Positions 35,126-44,520 of a stretch of 64,000 nt of DNA are shown here, one piece after another (within the stretch, counting starts at the first letter, position 1; every line of letters starts with the position of its first letter). The translations under genes and the position numbers were made by a program. Source of the stretch: Myrica gale (lineage: Eukaryota; Streptophyta; Magnoliopsida; Fagales; Myricaceae); the NCBI GenBank assembly GCA_963930655.1, contig OZ005601.1, forward strand, positions 23,622,921 to 23,686,920, given 5' to 3'. The notes beneath the pieces are model-generated. The model made no database searches and was not told where the DNA came from. It saw only the letters and a program-made list of their open reading frames with translations.

Positions 35126-37681
35126 TTAATGCTCTTTCTTCACAACTCCGATGAGCTCCCTGAGATAGCAGAATTTTTCCTTTGACAAAGACTTGGTAAG
35201 AATATCAGCAAGTTGCTCCTCACTTCTGCAATACTTCATTTCAATCTCACCTTTGCCAATTGCTTCTCTTATAAAGTGGTATTTGATGGAAATATGCTTT
35301 GTTCGCTCATTGTTAATGGGATTCTTTCCAATAGAGATTGCTGACTTGTTGTCACAGAACAACGTTGTTGCATCTTCTTCTCTTTCTCCAATATCTTCAA
35401 GAATTCTTCTTAGCCATACTGCCTGTGAAGTAGCCTTAGCAGCAGCAACATACTCTGCTTCTGCTGAAGATTGAGCCACAATCTTTTGTTTCTTTGAAAT
35501 CCATGAAGTTATTCCTGAGCCAAGAGAGAAAACATAGCCACCTGTACTTTTCATGTCATCTAAACAGCCTGCCCAATCACTGTCAGTGTAGCCAATTAAA
35601 CATGATTCTTTCCCAGCCTTATAGAGAGTTCCGTAATCAAGAGTTCCAGACAAGTATCTCAAAACTCTTTTTCCAGCTCCAAAATGATTCTGACTTGGAT
35701 CTTGCATATACCGAGAAAGTAAACTTGTAGCAAACATGATGTCTGGTCTGGTAGCTGTAAGATACAACAAACTACCAACCAAACTTCGATAAGTTGTGAA
35801 ATTTACCTTGTCCGCGCCATCTTCTTTCTTCAGCTTTTCACTTGCTGCCAAGGGAGTAGAAGTTGATTTGCATCCCATCATTCTGAACTTCTTCAAAATG
35901 CTCTCTGCATATTTCTTTTGAGAAATGAAGATTCCTGACTTTGCTTGAGATACTTCAATCCCCAAAAAATAATGAAGTAGACCCAAATCTGCCATCTCAT
36001 AAGTCTGCATCATATCTTGTTTAAACTCTTGAAGCATTTTCTCATCATTTCCAGTATAGATTAAATCATCAATGTAAACTGAAACAATAAGAACAGAGAA
36101 TGCTTTCTTCAAGACATAGAGTGTAGGCTCACTTTGGCTTCTTTCAAATCCTCTTGAGAGAAAATATTTATCAATCTCTCCATACCAAGCTCGAGGAGCA
36201 TGTTTCAGCCCATATAGAGCCTTGTTTAACTTATAAACTTTGTCTTCTCCCTCTTTCACCAAAAAACCTTGGGGTTGTTCAACATATATTTCTTCTTTTA
36301 AAAGTCCATTAAGAAACGCTGATTTAACATCAAGCTGAAAAATTTTCCAACTCTTTTGGGCAGTAAGAGCAATAATAGTTCTTATAGTTTCAAGTCTTGA
36401 AACGGGAGCAAAGGTTTCGAAAAAATCGATACCTGGCTTTTGTGTGAAGCCTCTTGCAACCAGCCTTGCCTTGTGCTTTTGAATGCTTCCATCTTGATTC
36501 AGTTTAGTCTTGTAGATCCATTTGACTCCAATGACATCTCGTCCTCTTGGTCGATCAACAAGCTCCCAAGTTTGATTTTTTTCGATCATAACTATCTCAT
36601 CTTCCATTGCTTTCATCCAGACTTCTTGCTTTTCAGCTTCTTCAAAATTTTCTGGTTCAACTGCAGAGAAGTTGCAAGATTCGTATATCTCACTTAACCT
36701 TCGTGTCCTTCTTGGAGGCGTTTCTGGTGGTGAACTTCCTGCACCAGAACTTGAACTTGATCTTGATGGAGCCATTTGTGACTCTAGAAGAGCTTCATCA
36801 CCTCGTCCAATGGCTGGAAAATTATTCTGCATTTCAATTAAACAAGTACTTTCCTGCACTTTGTTTTCTTTCCAATCCCATGAAGCTTTCTCATTGAAAA
36901 TCACATCACGACTAACAATCAACTTCTTAGTTTCAACATTATAAAGTCTGTAGCCCTTCGTCATAGAGCTATACCCAACAAAAATGCATTTTTCACTTTT
37001 CTCATCAAATTTGCTTCTTTTTTCATGAGGAATATGTGCATAACAAATGCTGCCAAAAATTTTAAAATGTCTTACAGATGGTGTGACTCCACTCCACGCT
37101 TCAATTGGAGTCTTGTTCTTCACCGCCTTGGTTGGACATCTATTGAGAATGTAAACAGCTGTATGGAGAGCTTCTGCCCAAAAACTCTTCGGCAATCCCT
37201 TCTCATTTAGCATCGATCTTTCCATCTCCACAATAGTTCGATTCTTTCTTTTCGCAACCCCATTCTGTTGAGGACTATATCCAGCAGTGAGCTGCTTCCA
37301 TATGCCTTCTTCTTTGCAATATTCTTCAAACTTTTCCGAAGTGTACTCGCCTCCTCTATCACTTCGGAGGATCTTGATATGGTTGCTGACTTGCTTGTTG
37401 ACAAAAGCTTTGAATTGTTTAAATACTTGATAAGCTTTTGATTTTTCCTTCAAAAAATACACCCAAGTCATTCTAGAATAATCGTCAGTGAAGGTAAGAA
37501 AATACCTATACTGGCCAAGAGAAGGAGTTTGCATCTTTCCGCAGATGTCAGTATGGATAAGTTCCAAAAGCTCCTTTGCTCTCCATGAACTTTGTTTGAA
37601 TGGCCATCGATGTTGCTTTCCCATTATACATCCTTCACAAGGCTCCTGGCTTAGCTCTATCTTAGGCAATCCTTTCACCAT
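35126..37681 (-). CDS. copia pol: integrase, reverse transcriptase, RNase H
   Basis: An 851-codon open frame. The integrase zinc-finger end (CEGCIMGKQHRW) leads into the core: the first Asp is in HTDICG and the second in LRSDRGGEY. The third catalytic residue is altered: the usual NGVAERKNR reads NGVAKRKNR, Glu to Lys, a single G-to-A change. RT is complete: WKIFQLDVKSAFLNG, VYKLNKALYGLKHAPRAW, VSVYIDDLIYTG. RNase H is complete: GYTDSDWAGCLDDMKST, SSAEAEYVAAAKA, LFCDNKSAISI, HISIKYHFIRE. It reads on in frame from the short ORF at 37688-38053 across a TAG. Missing the integrase Glu, this copy could not integrate with its own enzyme. Confidence 0.93.
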   Translation of the reverse strand: MVKGLPKIELSQEPCEGCIMGKQHRWPFKQSSWRAKELLELIHTDICGKMQTPSLGQYRYFLTFTDDYSRMTWVYFLKEKSKAYQVFKQFKAFVNKQVSNHIKILRSDRGGEYTSEKFEEYCKEEGIWKQLTAGYSPQQNGVAKRKNRTIVEMERSMLNEKGLPKSFWAEALHTAVYILNRCPTKAVKNKTPIEAWSGVTPSVRHFKIFGSICYAHIPHEKRSKFDEKSEKCIFVGYSSMTKGYRLYNVETKKLIVSRDVIFNEKASWDWKENKVQESTCLIEMQNNFPAIGRGDEALLESQMAPSRSSSSSGAGSSPPETPPRRTRRLSEIYESCNFSAVEPENFEEAEKQEVWMKAMEDEIVMIEKNQTWELVDRPRGRDVIGVKWIYKTKLNQDGSIQKHKARLVARGFTQKPGIDFFETFAPVSRLETIRTIIALTAQKSWKIFQLDVKSAFLNGLLKEEIYVEQPQGFLVKEGEDKVYKLNKALYGLKHAPRAWYGEIDKYFLSRGFERSQSEPTLYVLKKAFSVLIVSVYIDDLIYTGNDEKMLQEFKQDMMQTYEMADLGLLHYFLGIEVSQAKSGIFISQKKYAESILKKFRMMGCKSTSTPLAASEKLKKEDGADKVNFTTYRSLVGSLLYLTATRPDIMFATSLLSRYMQDPSQNHFGAGKRVLRYLSGTLDYGTLYKAGKESCLIGYTDSDWAGCLDDMKSTGGYVFSLGSGITSWISKKQKIVAQSSAEAEYVAAAKATSQAVWLRRILEDIGEREEDATTLFCDNKSAISIGKNPINNERTKHISIKYHFIREAIGKGEIEMKYCRSEEQLADILTKSLSKEKFCYLRELIGVVKKEH

Positions 37682-37687
37682 ATTTTT

Positions 37688-38053
37688 CTACTGCAGTAGT
37701 TTCAGCCCATGAAAGTTGAGATGACAAAATCTTTTGTGCCATAGCTCTGCATCTTCTACAACTTCAGCTTTTAATGACACAGCTGACCCATAGTTAAAAT
37801 CCATAGGAAAGCTTCTGTCCTTTTGCATTTTAACACGTGCAATGGAAAGATTTTTGCAGATTTTGTCATAGATAGTGCAAGCACCATTTTCAAAATGCAG
37901 TCGATAGCCATTTTCAATCATTTGGCCAACACTCAATGGATTTTGTTTGAGTTCTGGAACAAACAGAATATCATACATAAGTTTTGTCCCTTCCTTTGTT
38001 TCTACAGCAATACTTCCTTTTCCCTTTGCATGCACGAGAGCTCCATTTTCCAA
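37688..38053 (-). pseudogene. copia pol: protease end and integrase N-terminal part
   Basis: Frame between two stops: a TGA just upstream (ahead of ENGALVHAKGKGSI) and a TAG downstream (after HGLKLLQ). Contains ELKQNPLSVGQMIENGY and the first half of the integrase zinc finger (LWHKRFCHLNFHGL). Both stops are explicable as CGA-to-TGA and CAG-to-TAG transitions, so the original was one continuous polyprotein with the flanking frames. Confidence 0.9.
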
Positions 38054-39178
38054 TCAAACCTTAGAAGTAATGGTAGTATCCATATCAAGAAATATATTTT
38101 CATTTCCTGACATCTGACAGCTACAATCACTATCGAGCTGCCAAATGTTGTCTTTTTCTTGCATTGAAGAATGACAAGCAAAAAATAACTTTCTTTCTTC
38201 ATCATCCTTTTGTTCGGTGAAATTTGCTTGATTATTGGCCTTCAATCTGCACTCCTTTTCGATGTGGCCAAACTTCTTACAATGGTGGCATTGGGGCTTT
38301 CCACGAAACCAGCACTTTGAAGTAACATGATTCGACTTTTTACAAATATTGCAAAAAGATTTAGAATTATCTGAAGTCGTACCTTTTTCGGACTTGTCAT
38401 CTTCCTTCTTGCTCGAATAATTCTTCTTCCATCTTTGATCTCCACTCTTCTGCTCATCTCTAAAGTTGCCCTTCTTGGATGATTTTTGAGATTTAAAATT
38501 CAGTTTGGACTGAAAAGCACTCTCAACAGTTTGGTCAGCCCGCCTTAATCTTCTTTGCTCGTGAGACTCCAAAGAGCCCATCAGTTGCTCAACGGACAGA
38601 GCAGACAAATCTTTTGACTCTTCTATTGCAGCAACAATATAATCATATTTTTCTAGTAAGCTTATCAAGATTTTTTCAACAATCTTCTGATCTGAAATTT
38701 CTTCTCCATAAGTTTTCATGTGATTCACCACCTCAATGACTCTAGAAAAATAGTCCTTTATGGACTCAATCTCTTTCATTTTCAGATTCTCAAATTCTCT
38801 ACGTAAGGATTGGAGCCTTACCACAATGGCCTTGTGATCTCCTTGAAATTCCCTTTGCAAAATTTCCCAAGCTTGCTTGGACGTATTGGCTCGAATGATT
38901 CTGGGAAAAATAGTAGATGAAACTCCATTCTGCAATTTGGATAGTGCTTTGGCATCTTTCATTTTATTTGCTTCAAGTTTCTCCTTTCCTGCATCTGTAA
39001 GTTGACTCTCATCATCAGGTTCATCAAAACCTTTGTCTACGATAGTCCATAGCCCTTCAGACAGCAACAAAGTCTTCATTTTCACCTTCCAAAACTCATA
39101 ATTCTCTCCATCAAAGATTGGAATGAGAGAGAGAGAAACACTTGAACTCTGACTAGCAGGAGACGCCATCAGCTTCAA
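38054..39178 (-). CDS. copia gag with zinc knuckle and protease start
   Basis: 374 codons. Starts MKLMASPASQSSSVS, then IFDGENYEFWKVKMKTLL and KQAWEILQREFQGDHK, the RNA-packaging UBN2 core. A CCHC zinc knuckle reads CHHCKKFGHIEKEC, with a second Cys/His group upstream (CNICKKSNHVTSKC). The protease begins in the last 30 residues, where the active-site D-S-G is read as DSDCS, a Gly-to-Asp change. The frame ends at a TGA that truncates the polyprotein. Confidence 0.93.
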   Translation of the reverse strand: MKLMASPASQSSSVSLSLIPIFDGENYEFWKVKMKTLLLSEGLWTIVDKGFDEPDDESQLTDAGKEKLEANKMKDAKALSKLQNGVSSTIFPRIIRANTSKQAWEILQREFQGDHKAIVVRLQSLRREFENLKMKEIESIKDYFSRVIEVVNHMKTYGEEISDQKIVEKILISLLEKYDYIVAAIEESKDLSALSVEQLMGSLESHEQRRLRRADQTVESAFQSKLNFKSQKSSKKGNFRDEQKSGDQRWKKNYSSKKEDDKSEKGTTSDNSKSFCNICKKSNHVTSKCWFRGKPQCHHCKKFGHIEKECRLKANNQANFTEQKDDEERKLFFACHSSMQEKDNIWQLDSDCSCQMSGNENIFLDMDTTITSKV

Positions 39179-39232
39179 GTTTTAAATAACAAACGCCCAA
39201 ATAAAATTTCTGAAACCTGCTCTGATACCAGA

Positions 39233-39504
39233 TGAAGATTTTGAATGAGGTGAGCAGAGAGTATTTGTAGAAAGAGAAGATAAGTTGCTACTGCAGAGCT
39301 CGTTTTTATTATATTGTTCTCTCTTGCAGATATGCCTTTACAATCTCACTCATTTAAATAACCATCAGATAATTCTAGAGACCTTCTAGAAAACTGAAAA
39401 GACATTGCAAAACACAAAAGGTTCTAGAGACGTTCTAGGAATCTGAAAGGACAAAATGTATTAAAGAAAACAGAGTTCAAGAAAGTGCATTAAAAAATCC
39501 AACA
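39233..39504 (-). repeat. 5' LTR of the minus-strand copia element
   Basis: 272 bp. Followed on the minus strand by the tRNA-Met primer-binding site at about 39217-39232. Confidence 0.95.
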
Positions 39505-39509
39505 CAGAA

Positions 39510-40359
39510 TCTCAAAGTAAAATCTAAACTTCATACATTCTTAATTTTATTACCATGTCGAGATCATACCAGCGTTGTCCGTTCCATATCTTTAACCAAT
39601 TAGTCCACTTGTCATAAGCTATACACTTCAAATAGGAATATGAAAACAACAAAAAAGAGCATTTTACATAGCATGCACGATCTATAAATGTACGATACCA
39701 TTCTCAACCTTGTACTAAAAGCTGAGTAACAAGACGTACAATCTATCTGTTCATATTAAACAACCAATACCTACAAAATTGTTGTTAATGAAAATTAGGT
39801 CCCCAATTTAAGGACATTGTAATGGTTCGTGGTCATGGCACCTGGTGTTGGGCGAACTGATCGGGGTGTTGTGTTGAGCAGAGTAACGTGTAGAGAGGAA
39901 GGTCAACGGGAGGATCCATGGGTTCCCAATATGCCGGACTTCAAGGCCATCATGGCTGATTCAACCTGCCGCTTATGAATGCTTATTCTCATAATTATGA
40001 AACTGTACTTGATCAAGTGATTGACCAGGAAACTGGGAGGTAGAACGGCATAATCAGTCTATGATGTTAAATTGAGGTTCCTTTGTATACGTGTTCTTCC
40101 AAACCATTTAATATGCATAATCAGTCTTTTTAGGCCACATTTTTTTTTGAAAATTTGTTACCTTTTTTGTAGGACTAAATGGATATGTTCTTTATGCCCC
40201 CAATGATCACTTACATTTTTCAAGAAGATGCAAGACAACATATTTGACAAATATTTTCAACCCCTTAAGTGATCATTGAGGTAATCTAGCATGCTAACTT
40301 ATTTGTTGGTGCATAATCATGCATATTTGTTGTATTTTAGAGTATGGATTGACTTGCTG
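39510..40359. other. Spacer between copia and LINE
   Basis: No gene recognised. 39840-40060 is less AT-rich and has a plus-strand frame (GLQGHHG, LMNAYSHNYETVLDQVIDQE) that could be a decayed exon, but I cannot name it. Confidence 0.45.
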
Positions 40360-40406
40360 TTTTTTTGCACCATATCTTTTTTTTTGCTAAATAAATCAAA
40401 GTGAAA

Positions 40407-41680
40407 TTAAAACCAACGAATGTCACAACGCATATCACAGCCCCGGATATGCTCGGGAATACTAGCAATAGAAAGAAAGCCAAAACAACCAGAAGAAGCA
40501 ACCCATTTGGCAATCAAATGGGGTAAAAGATTACAACGCCGAGGAATCCAAGCAATCTTCCAGTCCGAAAAAGAGGCCAACACTTGCCGAATATGTTCCA
40601 CAGTAGCAGCTATGGCCCAACAAGTGGGCGGGGCCGAAGAGAGAATCTCCTTGCAAAGTATCAATGAATCACATTCGAAATCCACATGAGTCCAATTCTG
40701 TCGTTTGGCTAAAGCCAAAGCTTCAGACAAAGCCAAAGACTCACCAATCAAAGGGTCCATAGCTGGTAAGCGTTCCGTGTATACCATACAGAGGGAACTA
40801 GAGGAGTCTCGAACCGAGATAGCTATGTAAGACCCATGAGAACGGATAGCCACATCCGTGTTAACCTTCAGCCAACCCGCTTTAGGAGGGATCCAACGGA
40901 GCCGCAAGTTTTGCCTAGAAGTCACCCAAGCCTTAGCATGCTCCCAATAGCGTCGATGCAGAGAGGCAATCATCGCCATGATATCAAGAGGATAGTCCTC
41001 ATGAATGATTTTGTTGCGAAGGAGCCAGAGATCGTCCAACACAATAGCCGCATTCAGAGAGAAGGCTAAGACACTCTCAGCACGAATGTTGAAGGCCCGG
41101 TCTGCATCGAGAATCACCTGAATCAACTCTGCAGGATGAGAGAAGATCAAGGAGTCCATCTGTACTGCCCAAGCTGATTCGCGCCAAGCGATACTAGCCA
41201 CACTACAATAGACAAATAGATGGAGGGTGTCTTCCGGAGCCTGCATGCAAAGAGGGCACAAAAAGCCTTCCTCGTCCGCACAATGAAGAACTCGGCCCAA
41301 CCCTCCCTTCGTTTTAATTGCTCCAGCTGCAACTTTCCATAGCATTAACTTGAGCCTGTCTTGCAACTTTAATTTCCAAAGTTTGCTCCAAGCCACAGGA
41401 CCATTCATGGAGTTTGGAGGAGCTCGAATGCCTTGAGTAGCCATAACCACAGATTTAACCGTGAAGTCACCGGAGGATTCTTTAGTCCATATCCACTGAT
41501 CAACCGAAGAAGGAAGAGGAACCGGCAAACGAAGAATGGCATCAATAGAGTGCTCCATAAAAAGTTGTTGGAGAAGGGGGGGTATTCCACATCCCTGAGC
41601 CCTCCAAGACCAAGTCACGAACCATCCGGACATCCCGATTCTCGCAAGCCTCTTCTCGCCACTCAGGCTTGCAATTTGGT
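40407..41680 (-). pseudogene. LINE ORF2 C-terminal part: zf-RVT and RNase H
   Basis: The zf-RVT region reads VAWSKLWKLKLQDRLKLMLWK and then FLCPLCMQAPEDTLHLFVYC. The RNase H (RVT_3 type) carries VNTDVAI with the first Asp, GESLALSEALAL with the Glu, and FECDSL with the second Asp. The C-terminal NLLPHLIAKW replaces the more usual histidine-containing N..AH.LA phrase only slightly. This frame is separated from the RT by a frameshift near 41640. The domain removes RNA from the cDNA hybrid. Confidence 0.9.
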
Positions 41681-43323
41681 TCTCCCGGGAGCCACGGATC
41701 CTCCCTAAGGCGGACCGACTCTCCATTGCGGGGTAGGAGACATATACCCGATTGTAGTAATGAAGAAGCCCGTAGCACACCTTTCCACACCCACGAGGCA
41801 GAGAAGGTAGAAGTCGGGGGGTTAAGTGGGGTCATATGAGGGTACTTATGCTTCATCAAATGGACCCATAAGCTATCCGGTGATGAGTAAAACTTCCATC
41901 CCAATTTGGCTAGAAGTGCCAAATTAGTATCAAACATTCTTCTGAATCCCAGCCCTCCTATCTCCTTCGGAAGACAAATTGAGTCCCACGCCTTTGGTGT
42001 AAAGTTGCGGGATTTGTGAGCGGGAAATCCCCACCAGAAATCCTTCAAAAGTCGATCAATTTCTTCACACCATCCTTTGGGAAGAAGGAACGTAGACATA
42101 CAATACATCGGCATCGTGGCAGCAACAGTCTTAACAAGAACAGTTCTCCCCGCCTGTGAGAGGGATTTCAGCTTCCACCCCGCTACCTTGGAGAGCACCT
42201 TCCCCTTAACATCCTCAAAGGCCCGTTTTTTGGATCGTCCCAGAAATAACGGGAGACCCAAGTACTTGCTAGTCAGGGACATCTTCTTCACCTGCAGAGA
42301 ATTACAGAGAGCATCGACTACCGCCGGGTGAGTATTACCACTACAGAAGATCGAGGATTTCCCTCTGTTGATTTTCTGTCCTGAGAGTCTCGAGTAGGAC
42401 TCTAAAACCCTGCTAATCTGTGAGGCCTCTCTAACATTTGCACGGCTAAAGATCATAACGTCATCTGCAAAAAACAAATGAGAAATGGAAGGTGCCTGGC
42501 GGGATACTTTAATACCGTGAATCAGGCCAAGATTTTCAGCCTTCCCCAGCATTCGTGATAGCACTTCCGACCCTAAGATGAAGAGGAACGGGGAAAGTGG
42601 GTCTCCTTGTCGTAGTCCTCGACTCGGCTTGAAGAATCCAAAGGGGGACCCATTCAACATAATCGAGAAGGAGACAGTAGTCAGGCACTGCTCAATCCAC
42701 CCGACCCATCTATCTGCAAAGCCAAAAGCTTTTAAAACCTTTAGGAGGAAACTCCATTCCATGCGATCAAATGCCTTCTCCATATCCAGTTTAAGAGCAG
42801 TGAGCCCTTTGCGGCCTCGCTTAGCCTTCATAGAGTGTAGCACTTCTTGGCCAATAATAGCATTTTCCTGAATGGTACGCCCGGGAACGAAGGCTGCTTG
42901 GAAAGGCGAGATGAAGGACGAAAGCACCCGCTTCAACCGAGTAGCCAAAATTTTGGCTATCACCTTATAGGCCACATTACAGAGGCTTATAGGCCGAAAA
43001 TGCTCAATCTTACTCGGGTGATCCAACTTGGGCACCAAGATAATGAAACTGTGATTGAGCTGCTTCAGTAAAAAACCGGACCGAAAGAAAAGAGTAACCA
43101 TGTCAATCAATGCTTGCCCCACAGAGTTCCAGTAATGTTGATAGAATAGGCCCGGCATGCCATCTGGCCCAGGTGCCTTGTGAGCCCCAATTTGGAAGAC
43201 TGCAAATTTGATTTCTTCAACAGAAGGTAAGGCACACAGGGATTCATTCTCCTCAGCGGAAATATTAGGCTGAATTAATTGTTCAATTTCACCATCAAAC
43301 ATAGGGGAAGAGGAGGTGAACAA
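41542..43323 (-). CDS. LINE ORF2 reverse transcriptase segment
   Basis: 593 open codons. Contains FRPISLCNVAYKVIAKILATR, FVPGRTIQENAIIGQEVLHSM, KLDMEKAFDRMEWSFLL, GLRQGDPLSPFLFILGSEVL and the catalytic SHLFFADDVMIF with an intact FADD box. Then come KYLGLPLFLGRSKK and AGWKLKSLSQAGRTVLVK. It makes cDNA at the target site. It is separated from the endonuclease frame by a TAG near 43495 (a Trp codon in the ancestor) and from the C-terminal domains by a frameshift. Confidence 0.92.
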   Translation of the reverse strand: MFTSSSPMFDGEIEQLIQPNISAEENESLCALPSVEEIKFAVFQIGAHKAPGPDGMPGLFYQHYWNSVGQALIDMVTLFFRSGFLLKQLNHSFIILVPKLDHPSKIEHFRPISLCNVAYKVIAKILATRLKRVLSSFISPFQAAFVPGRTIQENAIIGQEVLHSMKAKRGRKGLTALKLDMEKAFDRMEWSFLLKVLKAFGFADRWVGWIEQCLTTVSFSIMLNGSPFGFFKPSRGLRQGDPLSPFLFILGSEVLSRMLGKAENLGLIHGIKVSRQAPSISHLFFADDVMIFSRANVREASQISRVLESYSRLSGQKINRGKSSIFCSGNTHPAVVDALCNSLQVKKMSLTSKYLGLPLFLGRSKKRAFEDVKGKVLSKVAGWKLKSLSQAGRTVLVKTVAATMPMYCMSTFLLPKGWCEEIDRLLKDFWWGFPAHKSRNFTPKAWDSICLPKEIGGLGFRRMFDTNLALLAKLGWKFYSSPDSLWVHLMKHKYPHMTPLNPPTSTFSASWVWKGVLRASSLLQSGICLLPRNGESVRLREDPWLPGEPNCKPEWREEACENRDVRMVRDLVLEGSGMWNTPPSPTTFYGALY

Positions 43324-43494
43324 GCGCTGGAAGTAGTCGACCGCATGGTTTCCAATAGATTCACGATCCTGAAGCCATACACCTTCCTCAGAACGAAGAG
43401 CTTCAATATTATTCCTCCTTCGGCGGATAAGCGTCGAAAGATGAAAAAAGCGAGTATTAAGGTCTGTTGTGGCTAGCCAGGTAACTCTGGACTT

Positions 43495-44520
43495 CTATTT
43501 CCACAAACTCTCCTCTACCCTCCACATATCCCGCAAGTCTGATTGAAGGCTCAGCTCCGCTTCCCAGGCCATACTCGAAGGCGAAAGGCTTTGAGTGTAA
43601 GCAAGCTGATTTTGGAGCAGCTGTATCTTAGTCTGGACCGACCCAAAGATCTCACGATTCCACCGTCGAAGAGCAATTTTGGTAGCCTTGATCCGCTGCA
43701 CCAAGCCATATGCTGATGAACCCCAGACTGGCTTGGACCAGGCCTCAGCCACTACCATCCTACTCTCTTCCGCCGTAATCCAACAGGACTCAAAACGAAA
43801 GGGCTTAGGCCCAGCATTCATAGCACCTTCCGTGTCGAGAAGCAAAGGGGCATGGTCCGAAGCAATCCTGGGGAGATTTTTAACTAATGCCCTGGGGAAG
43901 AGAGAAAGCCACTCCCCATTTGCCAATCCCTTATCGAGCCGCTCACGTATCTTTTGATTACCACTTCTACCGTTGCACCAGGTAAATTGTGGCCCCGAGC
44001 TCCCCACATCCACCAGGCCTGCACGAGTCCTGAAAGAAAGAAAACCATTGGATGAAGAAGAAGAGAAGGGTCTCCCTCCCCATTTCTCATGTTGGCCGGA
44101 AATGGCATTAAAGTCTCCAAACACAAGCCAAGGCCCACCAAATCTCTCCCCAACCGCCGAAACATCCTGCCAAAAAATTTCCTTCCGTTGGGTATTACAA
44201 GGGCTGTGGATAAAGGTGAGAGCCCAGGGCTGAGTCACAGCGTCCCCAAATAAAATAATACTGATCATGTGTTCTTGCTGAATCACCAGTTCGAAATCAA
44301 CACCCCGTCGCCAAGCAAAGATGCTGCCCCCTCGTACCCTAGCAGCTGGAACTTCTACTGAATCTGGAAAACCAAGCCGAACCATAATACCCGTAGCATT
44401 GGAGATTTTGGTCTCCACGATGCAAAGGCAATCCGGGTTTGATTGCCTAAGCATTGCCCGTAATGTGCGAATTGTCGAGGCTTGGGCGAGTCCCCGAAAA
44501 TTCCAAAATAATACTCTCAT
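43495..44520 (-). CDS. LINE ORF2 endonuclease segment
   Basis: Starts MRVLFWNFRGLAQAST at the ATG overlapping the ORF1 stop. Apurinic/apyrimidinic-type endonuclease residues are present: N in WNFRG, E in IVETK, D and N in VFGDFNAI, the FTWCNGRSG/RLDKGLAN region, and the final SDHAPLLL with Asp and His. This domain nicks the target DNA. It looks complete. The frame stops at 43495-43497, where a Trp-to-stop change ends what should be a continuous ORF2. Confidence 0.92.
   Translation of the reverse strand: MRVLFWNFRGLAQASTIRTLRAMLRQSNPDCLCIVETKISNATGIMVRLGFPDSVEVPAARVRGGSIFAWRRGVDFELVIQQEHMISIILFGDAVTQPWALTFIHSPCNTQRKEIFWQDVSAVGERFGGPWLVFGDFNAISGQHEKWGGRPFSSSSSNGFLSFRTRAGLVDVGSSGPQFTWCNGRSGNQKIRERLDKGLANGEWLSLFPRALVKNLPRIASDHAPLLLDTEGAMNAGPKPFRFESCWITAEESRMVVAEAWSKPVWGSSAYGLVQRIKATKIALRRWNREIFGSVQTKIQLLQNQLAYTQSLSPSSMAWEAELSLQSDLRDMWRVEESLWK

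Larger units (their letters stand above)
34847..39504 (-). mobile_element. Ty1/copia LTR retrotransposon, young copy
   Basis: 272-bp LTRs at 34847-35118 and 39233-39504 differ at only three positions by eye (about 99% identical). The target duplication is a perfect CAGAA (34842-34846, 39505-39509). On the minus strand a primer-binding site matching initiator Met tRNA (TGGTATCAGAGC) follows the 5' LTR, and a polypurine run (AAGGGGGAG) precedes the 3' LTR. One gag-pol frame fills the interior, broken by two stop codons. High LTR identity means a recent insertion. Confidence 0.97.
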
